Of a stretch of DNA of 64,000 bases, positions 1 to 8,725 are shown piece after piece (position 1 is the first letter of the stretch; each line of letters starts with the position of its first letter). The DNA lies in assembly GCF_022834715.1 (NCBI RefSeq), contig NZ_BQKC01000001.1, positions 1,896,501-1,960,500 on the forward strand, in the 5' to 3' direction. This stretch comes from Granulimonas faecalis. GTDB taxonomy: Bacteria; Actinomycetota; Coriobacteriia; Coriobacteriales; Atopobiaceae. The notes under the pieces are model-generated. The model saw only the letters and a list, made by a program, of their open reading frames with translations, did no database searches and had not been told where the DNA came from. Both the position numbers and the translations under genes were made by a program.

Positions 1-300
1 GTAGACGCGCGCCGGGTCGATGCCCAGGACGTCGCGGAGCTCGTCGCAGATGGGCCCGGTCATGGACCCCCAGACCGCCGGGTCCACGGCGGCGCGGGAA
101 AAGACGTCCACGGTCACGTAGGCAGCGGGCTCGTCGGCGGAACCGCCCATGTAGATGGGCAGGTCGTCGTCGAAGACGCACATGAGCCAGGACTCGCTCT
201 TGCCCGGGACCTTGGCGATGAGGGCGCCGTAGAACGACTTCAGGGTGTCGCGCTGGCTCTCGGAGACGGGCTCGGAGGTGTAGGTGCGGATGACGGGCAT
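1..300 (-). CDS. MIF-like tautomerase, 3' end cut by window edge
   Basis: The first 100 residues are visible; the C-terminus lies beyond base 1. The protein begins Met-Pro-Val-Ile, so Pro2 would become the catalytic N-terminal proline after Met removal, as in the macrophage migration inhibitory factor (MIF)/tautomerase superfamily. The segment ending IDPARVY matches the ISPDRVY region of MIF, and LPIYMGGS occupies the place of the family's MAFGGSS loop. Probable activity is keto-enol tautomerisation of a phenylpyruvate-like substrate in the cytoplasm; the physiological substrate in bacteria is usually unknown. The start is the ATG at 298-300, preceded by GAGAGGAGAGG. It lies just downstream of the thioesterase gene (11 bases) and is probably cotranscribed with it. 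Confidence 0.75.
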   Translation of the reverse strand, partial: MPVIRTYTSEPVSESQRDTLKSFYGALIAKVPGKSESWLMCVFDDDLPIYMGGSADEPAAYVTVDVFSRAAVDPAVWGSMTGPICDELRDVLGIDPARVY

Positions 301-311
301 GGCCTCTCCTC

Positions 312-1166
312 TCACTGGCTGACGAGGGGGTTGTACCCGCCGACGGACCCTGCCGGCGCGCCCATGGCCACGAGGGCCGCCGCCACCACCTGACCGTCAC
401 GGCACACGAGCACGGAGGACGAGGACGGCGGCTCCGGCCGGGGCGCGGGGCCAACGGAGGGCGGGAGCCCGGCGTCGGCCAGCGCAGGCAGGCGGGAGGC
501 GTCCACGCCGTCGGCGCGCAGGACGTCCAGGCGATCGCCCTCGAAGCACTGGCGCAGGAAGTGGACCTCCATGTCGCGGACCTCGAGACGGTCGTAGACG
601 GCCGACGGGAACGCGTCCACCACGAGGCCCGGGTAGCGCAGGTTGGTCATGTGCCGGAACGAGTCGAGGTCGGTGAAGCCCACGGTGTGGGTGCGCACGC
701 GATCGAGGGGTGCGGGGTCGGCCGGGAGGTCGCGCCACGGCCCCACCGGCGCCGTGCCGAGGTCGCGCTCCAGGGCCGACGGCGCAAGGCCCACGGCCTC
801 CGGCGTGGCCACCGCGCGGGCGCGCACGTCGTAGAAGCAACTCTCCACGCGGCCCGCCGCCACGAGGGCGCCGTCCTGCTCGACGAGGACCTCGTTGTTG
901 AGGAAGCGCGCACCCGGCGCCGCGTAGATCCAGGTGGTGAGGGTGACCGGCACGCGCACGGCGGCCTTGCGGGCCACGGCCAGCCGGTAGCGGGCGAACA
1001 TCCAGCCGATGCCGCGGGTGCGCACGAGGTCGTCGTGGTCGAGGCCCAAGGCGGCGGCGTGGCCGAGCACCGACTCCTGGAGCATGGCGAGGAGCCCGAG
1101 CGTGCCGACCCGACCGCTCTCGTCGGCGTCGCGGTACAGGGGCGTGTAGGCGGTCCGGAAGGCCAC
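312..1166 (-). CDS. acyl-ACP thioesterase family protein
   Basis: 284 residues. The layout is that of the acyl-ACP thioesterase family (FatA/FatB-like): two hotdog folds in tandem. The first starts FRTAYTPLYRDADESGRVG and the second contains TVGFTDLDSFRHMTNLRY, the counterpart of the plant DLDxNxHVNN active-site segment, although the Asn position is Phe here. The expected role is release of fatty acids from acyl-ACP. The GTG start at 1164-1166 is chosen because CCAAGGAGAGACCC lies just before it and homology begins at once; an ATG 42 codons upstream would put repeat DNA into the protein. A Pro/Ser-rich insert lies near residue 240. It is followed at 11 bases by the MIF-like gene. Confidence 0.8.
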   Translation of the reverse strand: MAFRTAYTPLYRDADESGRVGTLGLLAMLQESVLGHAAALGLDHDDLVRTRGIGWMFARYRLAVARKAAVRVPVTLTTWIYAAPGARFLNNEVLVEQDGALVAAGRVESCFYDVRARAVATPEAVGLAPSALERDLGTAPVGPWRDLPADPAPLDRVRTHTVGFTDLDSFRHMTNLRYPGLVVDAFPSAVYDRLEVRDMEVHFLRQCFEGDRLDVLRADGVDASRLPALADAGLPPSVGPAPRPEPPSSSSVLVCRDGQVVAAALVAMGAPAGSVGGYNPLVSQ

Positions 1167-1250
1167 GGGTCTCTCCTTGGGGCGGGGCGGGCGCGGGCGC
1201 GACACCCGGTCACGGGGCTGGTGCATGGGGTTTATTCCCCGACGCCACCC

Positions 1251-1310
1251 GGGCACTTCTGTCCCAATGGTCGGGCACTTTTGTCCCAACACCCGGGCAC
1301 TTCTGTCCCA
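1251..1310. repeat. 22-bp-period repeat array A1 (three units)
   Basis: Three copies of GGGCACTTNTGTCCCA start at 1251, 1273 and 1295, exactly 22 bp apart, separated by different 6-bp spacers (ATGGTC, ACACCC). Each unit is an imperfect palindrome (GGRCA/TGTCC arms around a 4-6 bp centre). The array lies upstream of the thioesterase gene and past the end of the glycogen operon. Confidence 0.9.
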
Positions 1311-1370
1311 GCCTCACGCGGTTTCATGCACGGCCGCCCACATCGACGGCCCCATGGACGCAAAAGGCAG

Positions 1371-1408
1371 TTCGCCAAGGCCCCCTTGGACCGAGGGGCC
1401 TTGGCGAA
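1371..1408 (-). terminator. hairpin beyond the glycogen operon
   Basis: A perfect 14-bp inverted repeat (TTCGCCAAGGCCCC with its complement at 1395-1408) encloses a 10-base loop. It lies about 90 bases past the stop of the GH13/GH77 gene. On the minus strand it is followed by CTGCCTTTTG, a weak T-tract, so it is a plausible terminator for the glg operon. A second, smaller hairpin (GTGACAG...CTGTCAC, 1461-1489) lies between it and the stop codon. The rest of the 330-base gap (1167-1496) holds repeat array A1 and no gene. Confidence 0.6.
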
Positions 1409-1496
1409 CACGGGCAACCCATGCAGGGCGCCCATTGCAATCAAGAAAGAAACATACGAAGTGACAGATGGGCCAGGCACCTCTGTCACGTCCTGC

Positions 1497-4400
1497 CTAG
1501 CGCGGGGACCTGCCGCTCTCCTCCGTCAACAGCCGCAGCAGCGGCTCGGCCGATGCCAGGCCCTCGGCGTCGGCCTGCCACCGCCAGTTGCCCTCGGCCT
1601 GGCCCGGAACGTTCATGCGGGCCTCGGTGCCCAGGCCCATGACGTCCTGCAGCGGCATCATGACCACGCGCGTGTCGCTCCGGAGCGCATCGGCCATGAT
1701 CCTCTCGGCGACGGTGAGCGCCTCGTTGTCGTCGGCGATCCCGTAGGCGGAGCGCACGAAGCCCAGCAGGGTGTCGGTGTCGTGGGTGCTCGTGTAGGCC
1801 ACCTTGCCCGGGGTCGGGGCGTAGCCGCCCCTGAGGTCGGCATCGGCGAACTCCAGCACGTCCATGCCGGGGAAGCCGCATTGGGCCACGAGGCCGCGGA
1901 TGGCCGGCGTGATGGTGCCCAGGTCCTCGGCGATCACGGGCAGCGGGCCAAAGACCTCGGCCGCCCGCTCGAAGAGCGCCTTGCCCGGGCCCGGCAGCCA
2001 GCGGCCCTCGGTGGCCTTCTTGCCGGCGGGCACCGAGTAGTAGTTCTCAAAGCCCACGAAGTGGTCCAGGCGCACGTAGTCGTAGAGCCCGAAGGCCCTG
2101 CGCAGGCGCTCGACCCACCAGCCGTAACCGTCGTCGGCCAGGCGGCCCCAGTCGTAGGTGGGGTTGCCCCACAGCTGCCCCTCCGGCGCGAAGGCGTCGG
2201 GCGGCACGCCGGCCGACTCGTCCTTGCGGCCGTCCTCGCCCAGGTTGAAGACCTCGCGGTTGGCCCAGGTGTCGGCGGAGTCCTCGCTCACGTACATGGG
2301 CATGTCGCCGATGAGCGACACGCCGCGGTCGTTGGCGTAGGCCTTGAGGCCGTCCCACTGCTCCTGGAACACCCACTGGCAGAACCGGTGGAAGCCCACG
2401 CGCCCCGCCAGTACCGGGTCGTCGAGGAGCGCCGGCGAGTACTCGCGGTAGCGGGCCGGCCAGTCCTGCCAGGCCACGGACTCAAGCGGTACGCCGTCGT
2501 CCGCATCCACGGCCACCTCGCCGGCGGCCACGGCGTCGCGCACGGCCATGAAGGCGCAGTAGGGGTCGAGCCAGTCGGCGTTGGCCTCCGAGAAGGCCGA
2601 GAGGCGCGCCTCTGTGAACACGCGCTCGTCCACGCGGCCGCGCCCGGCGAGGCCCGCCGGCAGCCCGGCCACGCCCTTGGCCTCCCAGGCCTCCCAGAGC
2701 CCCTCGAGTGTCCTGCCGCACCCGTCCACCAGCGCCGTGTTGCCCGCGAAGGCGGAGAGCCCCGCGTAGGGGCTGCCGAAGGAGTCGGTGGGGTTCACCG
2801 GCAGCACCTGCCAGTAGCCCTGGTGGCAGCGCTCGAGCCAGTCCACGAAGTCGTAGGCCTCGGGGCCCAGGGTGCCCGGCCCCTCCTCGCGGGGCAGGGA
2901 GGTGATGTGGCACATGACGCCCAGGCCCCGCTCGAAGGGCTTGGCCAGGGGGCTCGGCCCGTGGAAGTAGAGCAGGGCGCTCCCCAGCTGGCCCAGGGTC
3001 ACCACGACCTCGTCGCCGTCGCGCTCGGGCACGCGCCCGCTCACCAGGTCGTCGCAGAGCTCGGCCACCATGGGCAGCCGCACCTCGTGGACGTCGGAGA
3101 GCGAGCGGTTCACGAGCACGCAGATGCGCTCCCCGGCCTCGTCGTCGCCGGCCGCCGGCGTGCGCCAGAAGCCGTAGACGTCGGAACCCACGGAGAACGG
3201 CTCGAACCCGCCGTTCACCAGCATGGGGAACTGCCGGCGCAGGTCCATCGCGTTCTTGTAGATGGCGCCGCAGTCGGCGTCCTCGTGGCCCCAGGGATAG
3301 GTGCCACGGTTGTACGGGTCGGTGTAGCCCTCGAGGCCGGCCTCGTCGCCGTAGTACACGCAGGGCACGCCCGGCGAGCACATCTGCACGAGGGTGGCCA
3401 GCCACAGGCGCCCCTTGGCGAGTCCGCGCTGCCCCTCGGAGAGGCGGTACCCGCGGCGCTGGTCGTCGCTGAGGGAGTCCTTGTCGGGCGCGCCGCCAAG
3501 GATGGTGAGCAGGCGCGTGCGGTCGTGGCTGCCCAGCAGGTTGAGGGTGGCGTAGAAGGCGTCGGGCGGGTAGTTCTCCTTGAGCGACGCCATGCGCTCC
3601 GCCATCTCCTCCGCGGGCCAGGTGCCGCAGACGTAGTGGAGCAGGGCCTCCCTGAACGGGTAGTTCATGGCGCTGTCGAGCTCGGTGCCGCAGAGGTACT
3701 TGCGCACCTCGCCGTAGGCCAGCTTGTTGGAGGCGTCCTCCCACACCTCGCCCAGGAGCAGGGCGTCGGGCAGCACGCGGTCCTCGGCGGCCTTGATGCC
3801 GGCGATGAAGGCGTCGTTGAGCTCGTCGGCCACGTCCAGGCGCCAGCCGCGGGCGCCGGCGCGCAGCCAGTGGGCCACCACGCCGTCGGGGCCGTAGACG
3901 AAGTCCTGCCACTCGGGGTTGGCCTTGTCGGTGTCGGGCAGGTCGTCCACGCCCCACCAGCAGGTGTAGGTGCCGTCCTCCTGCATGAGGTACCAGGGTC
4001 GATAGGGCGAGTCGGGCGACTGCCAGGCCCCCACGGAGTCGTAGTTGCCGAACTTGTTGAAGTAGCGGGAGTCCACGCCCGTGTGGTTGAACACGCCGTC
4101 GAGGATCACCGAGACGCCCATCTCGGCGGCCTCGGCGCACAGGCGGCGGAACCCGGCCTCGTCGCCCAGCATGGGGTCCACGGCCAGGTAGTCGCCCGTG
4201 TCGTAGCGGTGGTTGGACTGCGCCTCGAAGATGGGGTTCAGGTAGATGGCCGTGAAGCCCATGTCGCGGATGCGGCCCAGCTCCTCGCGGATGCCCTCGA
4301 GCGTGCCGCCGTAGAACTCCCACTCGGCCACGCGGCCCGAGTCGTCGCGCTTGTACGCGGGCGGCTCGTCCCAGTCCTCCACCAGGGAGCGGGGCACGCC

Positions 4401-4895
4401 GCCCACGCGCTCCTGGGAGAGGGCCGCCTCCGTGCGCTCGCGCCAGTCGGCCCCGCGCTTGTAGCGGTCGGGGAAGATCTGGTAGACCATGCCGCCCTTG
4501 TACCAGTCGGGCGTCACCTCGCGGGGCCTGTACACGGTGATCTGGAACGACGGGGGCATGTGATCGTACATCTGCCCCACACCGCCGGTGCGGCCCTCGC
4601 GGGCGCCGTAGTAGCGCACGGTGCCGTCGGAGCCCTCGAGGAGGAAGGCGTACCAGACGATGCCGAGCTCCTCGCACGGGACCTCGCCGGTGAAGGTGAG
4701 GCGGCCGTCGTCGGCGGTGTCGACGAGCTCCATGGGCAGGAAGGTCTCGCCGACGCCGTCGACCCACGTGCGGATGGATGCCTGGGTTCCCGGGTCGTCC
4801 CACACGTCCACGGTCAACGTGACGGCGCCGCCCTGGGGGGCGGCGCCGTATGGGTCTCTGTACCGGGAGCCCCTGCTGTTGTGAAGGGCTCTCAT
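1497..4895 (-). CDS. GH13 alpha-glucosidase/debranching enzyme fused to GH77 4-alpha-glucanotransferase
   Basis: 1132 residues, two enzymes in one chain. Residues ~1-120 form a beta-rich N-terminal domain. Residues ~130-645 are a GH13 barrel: DGVFNH at 266-271 (region I), nucleophile Asp354 in GWRLDVADE, acid/base Glu383 in LGEVWED, third carboxylate Asp458 in GSHDR. From ~650 to the end is a MalQ (GH77) domain with GDMPMYVSEDSADTW, YVRLDHFVGFE and VIAEDLG. The GH13 part resembles neopullulanase/cyclomaltodextrinase-type enzymes. Together they would debranch and disproportionate maltodextrins from glycogen. The ATG at 4893-4895 (GAGGAAAACC before it) is where homology starts. It is the last gene of the glg operon, 32 bases after glgA. 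Confidence 0.9.
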   Translation of the reverse strand: MRALHNSRGSRYRDPYGAAPQGGAVTLTVDVWDDPGTQASIRTWVDGVGETFLPMELVDTADDGRLTFTGEVPCEELGIVWYAFLLEGSDGTVRYYGAREGRTGGVGQMYDHMPPSFQITVYRPREVTPDWYKGGMVYQIFPDRYKRGADWRERTEAALSQERVGGVPRSLVEDWDEPPAYKRDDSGRVAEWEFYGGTLEGIREELGRIRDMGFTAIYLNPIFEAQSNHRYDTGDYLAVDPMLGDEAGFRRLCAEAAEMGVSVILDGVFNHTGVDSRYFNKFGNYDSVGAWQSPDSPYRPWYLMQEDGTYTCWWGVDDLPDTDKANPEWQDFVYGPDGVVAHWLRAGARGWRLDVADELNDAFIAGIKAAEDRVLPDALLLGEVWEDASNKLAYGEVRKYLCGTELDSAMNYPFREALLHYVCGTWPAEEMAERMASLKENYPPDAFYATLNLLGSHDRTRLLTILGGAPDKDSLSDDQRRGYRLSEGQRGLAKGRLWLATLVQMCSPGVPCVYYGDEAGLEGYTDPYNRGTYPWGHEDADCGAIYKNAMDLRRQFPMLVNGGFEPFSVGSDVYGFWRTPAAGDDEAGERICVLVNRSLSDVHEVRLPMVAELCDDLVSGRVPERDGDEVVVTLGQLGSALLYFHGPSPLAKPFERGLGVMCHITSLPREEGPGTLGPEAYDFVDWLERCHQGYWQVLPVNPTDSFGSPYAGLSAFAGNTALVDGCGRTLEGLWEAWEAKGVAGLPAGLAGRGRVDERVFTEARLSAFSEANADWLDPYCAFMAVRDAVAAGEVAVDADDGVPLESVAWQDWPARYREYSPALLDDPVLAGRVGFHRFCQWVFQEQWDGLKAYANDRGVSLIGDMPMYVSEDSADTWANREVFNLGEDGRKDESAGVPPDAFAPEGQLWGNPTYDWGRLADDGYGWWVERLRRAFGLYDYVRLDHFVGFENYYSVPAGKKATEGRWLPGPGKALFERAAEVFGPLPVIAEDLGTITPAIRGLVAQCGFPGMDVLEFADADLRGGYAPTPGKVAYTSTHDTDTLLGFVRSAYGIADDNEALTVAERIMADALRSDTRVVMMPLQDVMGLGTEARMNVPGQAEGNWRWQADAEGLASAEPLLRLLTEESGRSPR

Positions 4896-4927
4896 GGTTT
4901 TCCTCTCGTTCTCGGGGTGCCGCCCGC

Positions 4928-6415
4928 CTAGCCGCGGTCGGGCGAGATCACCTCGGGGTGGAGCGTCGAGTACAGGTCGATGTAGCGGTTGGCCGCGACG
5001 GTCCAGGAGAAGTCCTGGCCCATGGCCTGCCGCTGGAGCGAGGACCAGGCCTGCTTGTCGGTCCAGAATACCTCGCAGGCGTTGAGCACGCAGTCGCACA
5101 TCTCCTCGCCGTTGAAGTTGGCGAACGAGAAGCCCGTACCCTCGCCGGTGTAACGGTTGTACGGGGTGACGGTGTCCTTGAGGCCGCCGGTCTCGCGGAC
5201 GATGGGCAAGGTTCCGTAGCGCATGGAGATGAGCTGCGACAGGCCGCAGGGCTCGAACAGCGACGGCATGAGGAACATGTCGGCGCCGGCGTACATGCGC
5301 TGGGACAGGCCCAGGTCGAAGTCGATGACGGCTCTCATGGACCCCCTGTACTTCCAGTCGAAGTAGCGCAGGGAGTCCTCGTAGGCACGGTCCCCCGTGC
5401 CCAGCACGGCCACCTGCACCGAGCGGCCCAGCAGGCGCTCGAGGCCGTACTGCACGAGGTCGAGGCCCTTCTGCTTGGTGAGGCGGGTCACCATGGCCAC
5501 GAGCGGGCGCTCGGCGTTGACCTCCAGCCCGAGCTCGCGCTGGAGGGCCTCCTTGCAGGCGGCCTTGCCCGACATATCGTCGATCGAGTAGTTGAACGGC
5601 ACGGCCGGGTCGGTAGCCGGGTTCAGGGAGTCCACGTCGATGCCGTTGACGATGCCGTGGAGCGCGCCCTCGCGCTGGCGGAAGATGCCGTCGAGACCCT
5701 CGCCGAAGAACGGGGTCTTGAGCTCCTGGGCGTAGGTGGGGCTCACGGTGGACAGCAGGTCGGAGTAGATGAGCGCGCCCTGCATGTAGTTCACCGTCTT
5801 GGGGCCGCAGTACATCTGACCGACGGCCTTGGGAGCCGAGAGCAGGCCGGCGGTGTCGAGCACGGAGTCGCCGTACTGACCCTGGAACTTGGCGTTGTGC
5901 ACGGAGAACACGGTGCGCACGTTGTCGTAGAGCGGCAGTCCCTGGTAGTACTCGCGCAGGAAGACCGGTGCGAGGGCGGTCTGCCAGTCGTTGCAGTGCA
6001 GGACGTCGGCCCGGAAGTCGGGCAGGTACTGCAGGCTCTCCGTGATGGCCTTGGAGAAGAACGCGAAGCGCTCGCCGTCGTCGAAATAGCCGTAGAGGCC
6101 GCCGTCGCGCTTGAAGAAGTGCTCGTTGTCAATGAAGTAGAACTCCACGCCGTCGGACACGATGCGCTCGAGGCCGCAGTACTCGCTGCGCCACCCCATG
6201 TTGAGGTAGAAGTCGCAGACGTGCTCCATCCGGTCGACGTACTCCTGCTTGATAGAGCCGTACTTGGGCGTCATGACCGCGACGCGGCAGCCCGCGGCCG
6301 CGAGGGCCTTGGGCAGCGAGCCGGCCACGTCGCCCAGGCCGCCCGTCTTGGTGAACGGGGCGACCTCGGCCGAGGCGAAGACGATGCGGAGCTTCCTGCG
6401 GACCTTGGCGGACAC
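4928..6415 (-). CDS. glgA: glycogen synthase (ADP-glucose:glucan glucosyltransferase)
   Basis: 495 residues, a GT5 GlgA. It transfers glucose from ADP-glucose to the non-reducing end of the growing glycogen chain. The ADP-glucose-binding KTGGLGDV motif is at residues 23-30, and the C-terminal SLFEPCGLSQL and RETGGLKDTV motifs are present. The GTG start (6413-6415) overlaps the glgD stop by one base (TAGTG), so translation is probably coupled to glgD; AAGGGGAAGGG inside the end of glgD can serve as the ribosome binding site. The length is close to the usual ~480. It is the fifth gene of the glycogen operon. Confidence 0.95.
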   Translation of the reverse strand: MSAKVRRKLRIVFASAEVAPFTKTGGLGDVAGSLPKALAAAGCRVAVMTPKYGSIKQEYVDRMEHVCDFYLNMGWRSEYCGLERIVSDGVEFYFIDNEHFFKRDGGLYGYFDDGERFAFFSKAITESLQYLPDFRADVLHCNDWQTALAPVFLREYYQGLPLYDNVRTVFSVHNAKFQGQYGDSVLDTAGLLSAPKAVGQMYCGPKTVNYMQGALIYSDLLSTVSPTYAQELKTPFFGEGLDGIFRQREGALHGIVNGIDVDSLNPATDPAVPFNYSIDDMSGKAACKEALQRELGLEVNAERPLVAMVTRLTKQKGLDLVQYGLERLLGRSVQVAVLGTGDRAYEDSLRYFDWKYRGSMRAVIDFDLGLSQRMYAGADMFLMPSLFEPCGLSQLISMRYGTLPIVRETGGLKDTVTPYNRYTGEGTGFSFANFNGEEMCDCVLNACEVFWTDKQAWSSLQRQAMGQDFSWTVAANRYIDLYSTLHPEVISPDRG

Positions 6416-7509
6416 TAGAGGGTTCCCTTCCCCTTGATGAGGACGTCGTCGGTGGTGCCGCGGAGCTCGGTGCGGGCGGGCACCACGTTGTCACGGTCGA
6501 TGATGGCGTTCTCCACGCGGGCGCCGCTCTCGACGGTGCAGGACTGCATGATGATGGAGTTGCGGACGGTCGCGCCGGCCTCGACGATGACGCTGCGGCC
6601 GAGGATGGAGTTCTCCACGCAGCCGGCGATGCGGGAGCCGCCGGCCACCAAGGCGTTGGACACCTTGGAGCCCGGCTCGTACTTCGCGGGCGGGTTGTCG
6701 TGGGCCTTGGTGTAGATGGGGCGCTCGTCGCCGAAGATCTCGTCGTCGATCTCGGGGTCGAGGAGCTTCATCGAGTTCTTGTAGAAGCACTTGGCCGAGA
6801 AGACCGCCATGGCCGGGCCATCGAAGGTGAAGGTCCGGACGTTGACGCGGTCGAGGTCGCCGATGAGGGCCTCGAAGAGGTCGAGGTAGTCCACGGCTTC
6901 GTACCAGCCGAGAAGCTGCTTGAGGATGTCGATGGAGACGATGAAGGTGTCCATGAAGGCGGTGTCGCCGAACTGGACGCCCTGATGTACGCCGGTCACG
7001 CGGCCGTTCTCGGTGTGGAAGCCGGTGAGGGAGACGTTCTCCTCGGAGGCGCGCTTGGTCACCACGGTGATGTCGGCGCCGGACTTCACGTGCTCGTCGA
7101 TGAGCTCGGTGTAGTCCATGTTGAGGATGATGTTGGCGGCCGAGAGGACCACGTAGGGACGGGTCTCCTTCTCGAGGAACATGCGGTTGTCGATAAGGTC
7201 GCGGATGAGGAAGCGCGCGCCGGAGCGGGAACTGCCGAAGGCGGAGCCGGGCAGGTTGAACAGGCCGCCGTGCTTGCGGTCGAGGGACCAGTCCTTGCCG
7301 CTCTCGACGTGGTCCATGAGGGCGCGGTAGTTGTAGGGCAGGATGAGGCCCACGGTGCGCATGCCGGCATTCACCATGTTGGACAGGGCGAAGTCGACCA
7401 TGCGGTAGCGGCCGGCCACCGGGAGCGCCGCAGGGGGGCGCGACTCGGTGAGGGCACTCGGGTTCTTGACGGAATAATTGGCGGTGATGAGTCCGATGCA
7501 GCGATCCAC
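6415..7509 (-). CDS. glgD: glucose-1-phosphate adenylyltransferase, GlgD subunit
   Basis: 364 residues. This is the GlgD-type subunit of ADP-glucose pyrophosphorylase, which supports and modulates GlgC in Gram-positive bacteria. The N-terminus (DRCIGLITANYSVKNPSAL) keeps the nucleotidyltransferase fold but lacks the GGxGxRL pyrophosphorylase motif seen in GlgC, so it is probably not catalytic alone. RMVDFALSNMVNAG matches the GlgC segment [15 protein letters not shown]. The C-terminus has left-handed beta-helix repeats (SIIMQSCTVESGARVENAI). The start is GTG at 7507-7509 with GGGGGAGGAG upstream, two bases after the glgC stop. Confidence 0.93.
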   Translation of the reverse strand: MDRCIGLITANYSVKNPSALTESRPPAALPVAGRYRMVDFALSNMVNAGMRTVGLILPYNYRALMDHVESGKDWSLDRKHGGLFNLPGSAFGSSRSGARFLIRDLIDNRMFLEKETRPYVVLSAANIILNMDYTELIDEHVKSGADITVVTKRASEENVSLTGFHTENGRVTGVHQGVQFGDTAFMDTFIVSIDILKQLLGWYEAVDYLDLFEALIGDLDRVNVRTFTFDGPAMAVFSAKCFYKNSMKLLDPEIDDEIFGDERPIYTKAHDNPPAKYEPGSKVSNALVAGGSRIAGCVENSILGRSVIVEAGATVRNSIIMQSCTVESGARVENAIIDRDNVVPARTELRGTTDDVLIKGKGTL

Positions 7510-7511
7510 GG

Positions 7512-8660
7512 TTACTCCTCCCCCTTTCCAACGACGACGTTGTCACCGACGACGGCGGTGTCCTTGACCTTGTCGACACTGCCGAACTTGACGTTCTCCT
7601 CCACGACGGCGCCCTCGCCCAGGATGGCGTTCACCACGTAGGCGCCGGCCATGACCTTGGCGCCGGGCAGCAGGATGGAGTCGACCACATGGGCGCGCGG
7701 GCCCACGTAGGCGTCCGTGGACAGGATGGAATGCTTGACCTCGCCGAACACGCGACAGCCGTTGGCCACGAGGGAGTCGTCCACCGAGGCGGCGGTGCCG
7801 ATGAGGTGGGGCGGGCGGGTGGGCGCGTTGCTCATCACCGGGAAGTCCTTGTTGTACAGGTTGAACTCCGGGTTGGCGCCCAACAGCTGCATGGCGGTGT
7901 CGTGGTAGGACGAGATGGTGCCGACGTCGCGCCAGAAGCCGTTGAACTCGTAGCAGAAGATGCGACGGCCCTCCTCGAGCATCTTCGGGATGATGTTGTT
8001 GCCGAAGTCGTGCTCGGAATCGGGATCGGCGGCGTCCTCCTTGAGGGCCTGCACCATGAGGTCGGTTGAGAAGATGTAGATGCCCATGGAGGCGAGGTTG
8101 GAGTCGGGCTGGGCCGGCTTCTCGGTGAACTTGATCACCGAGTCGTCCTCGTCCTTGGTGATGATGCCGAAGCGGCTGGCCTCGTCCCACGGCACCGGCA
8201 TGACAGAGATGGTGAGGTCGGCGTTGTTCTTGATGTGGACGTCCAGCATCTTACGGTAGTCCATGGAGTACAGGTGGTCGCCCGAGAGGATGAGCACGTA
8301 CTCGGGGTCGTTGCTCTCGATGTAGCCGAGGTTCTGGTAGATGGCGTCGGCCGTGCCGGCGTACCAGGAGCCGCCAGCCTCGGTGGCGAACGGCGGGAGC
8401 ACGGAGACGCCCGCGCCGCGCTCGTCGAGGTTCCAGGCCGCGCCGGTCCCGATGTAGCTGTGGAGCAGGTAGGGCCTGTACTGCGTGAGGACACCGACGG
8501 TGTTGATGTCCGAGTTGGCGCAGTTGGAGAGCGCGAAGTCGATGATGCGGTACTTGCCGCCGAAGGACACGGCGGGCTTGGCGATGGACCGGGTCAAAGC
8601 CCCGAGACGGGAACCTTGGCCGCCGGCAAGAAGCATGGCGAGGCACTCCTTCTTGCTCAT
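7512..8660 (-). CDS. glgC: glucose-1-phosphate adenylyltransferase, catalytic subunit
   Basis: 382 residues. GlgC makes ADP-glucose and pyrophosphate from glucose-1-phosphate and ATP, the committed step of glycogen synthesis. The catalytic loop [15 protein letters not shown] is near the N-terminus, followed by [20 protein letters not shown]; the sugar-phosphate segment FTEKPAQP and a C-terminal beta-helix domain follow. The ATG at 8658-8660 is preferred over an in-frame codon 15 residues upstream because GGAAGGGG precedes it and the protein then begins like other GlgC proteins. It is translated tightly with glgD. Confidence 0.95.
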   Translation of the reverse strand: MSKKECLAMLLAGGQGSRLGALTRSIAKPAVSFGGKYRIIDFALSNCANSDINTVGVLTQYRPYLLHSYIGTGAAWNLDERGAGVSVLPPFATEAGGSWYAGTADAIYQNLGYIESNDPEYVLILSGDHLYSMDYRKMLDVHIKNNADLTISVMPVPWDEASRFGIITKDEDDSVIKFTEKPAQPDSNLASMGIYIFSTDLMVQALKEDAADPDSEHDFGNNIIPKMLEEGRRIFCYEFNGFWRDVGTISSYHDTAMQLLGANPEFNLYNKDFPVMSNAPTRPPHLIGTAASVDDSLVANGCRVFGEVKHSILSTDAYVGPRAHVVDSILLPGAKVMAGAYVVNAILGEGAVVEENVKFGSVDKVKDTAVVGDNVVVGKGEE

Positions 8661-8725
8661 TTGATACCCCTTCCGATCTGTCAGGGGGCCGACGGCGCCG
8701 GCCACTCCCTCAATTTGAAAATACT

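Noticed and set aside
1251-1310. CRISPR array
   Set aside because: Units are only 16 bp, spacers 6 bp and partly identical between arrays, and no cas genes exist in the window.
561-4931. Very long open frame opposite the glycogen genes (1456 codons); similar ones elsewhere (e.g. 17462-19711, 22307-25171, 29280-33755, 42481-45678)
   Set aside because: They are antisense shadows produced by GC-rich third codon positions; they are rich in His, Ala, Gly and Val, show no domains, and lie opposite well-supported genes.
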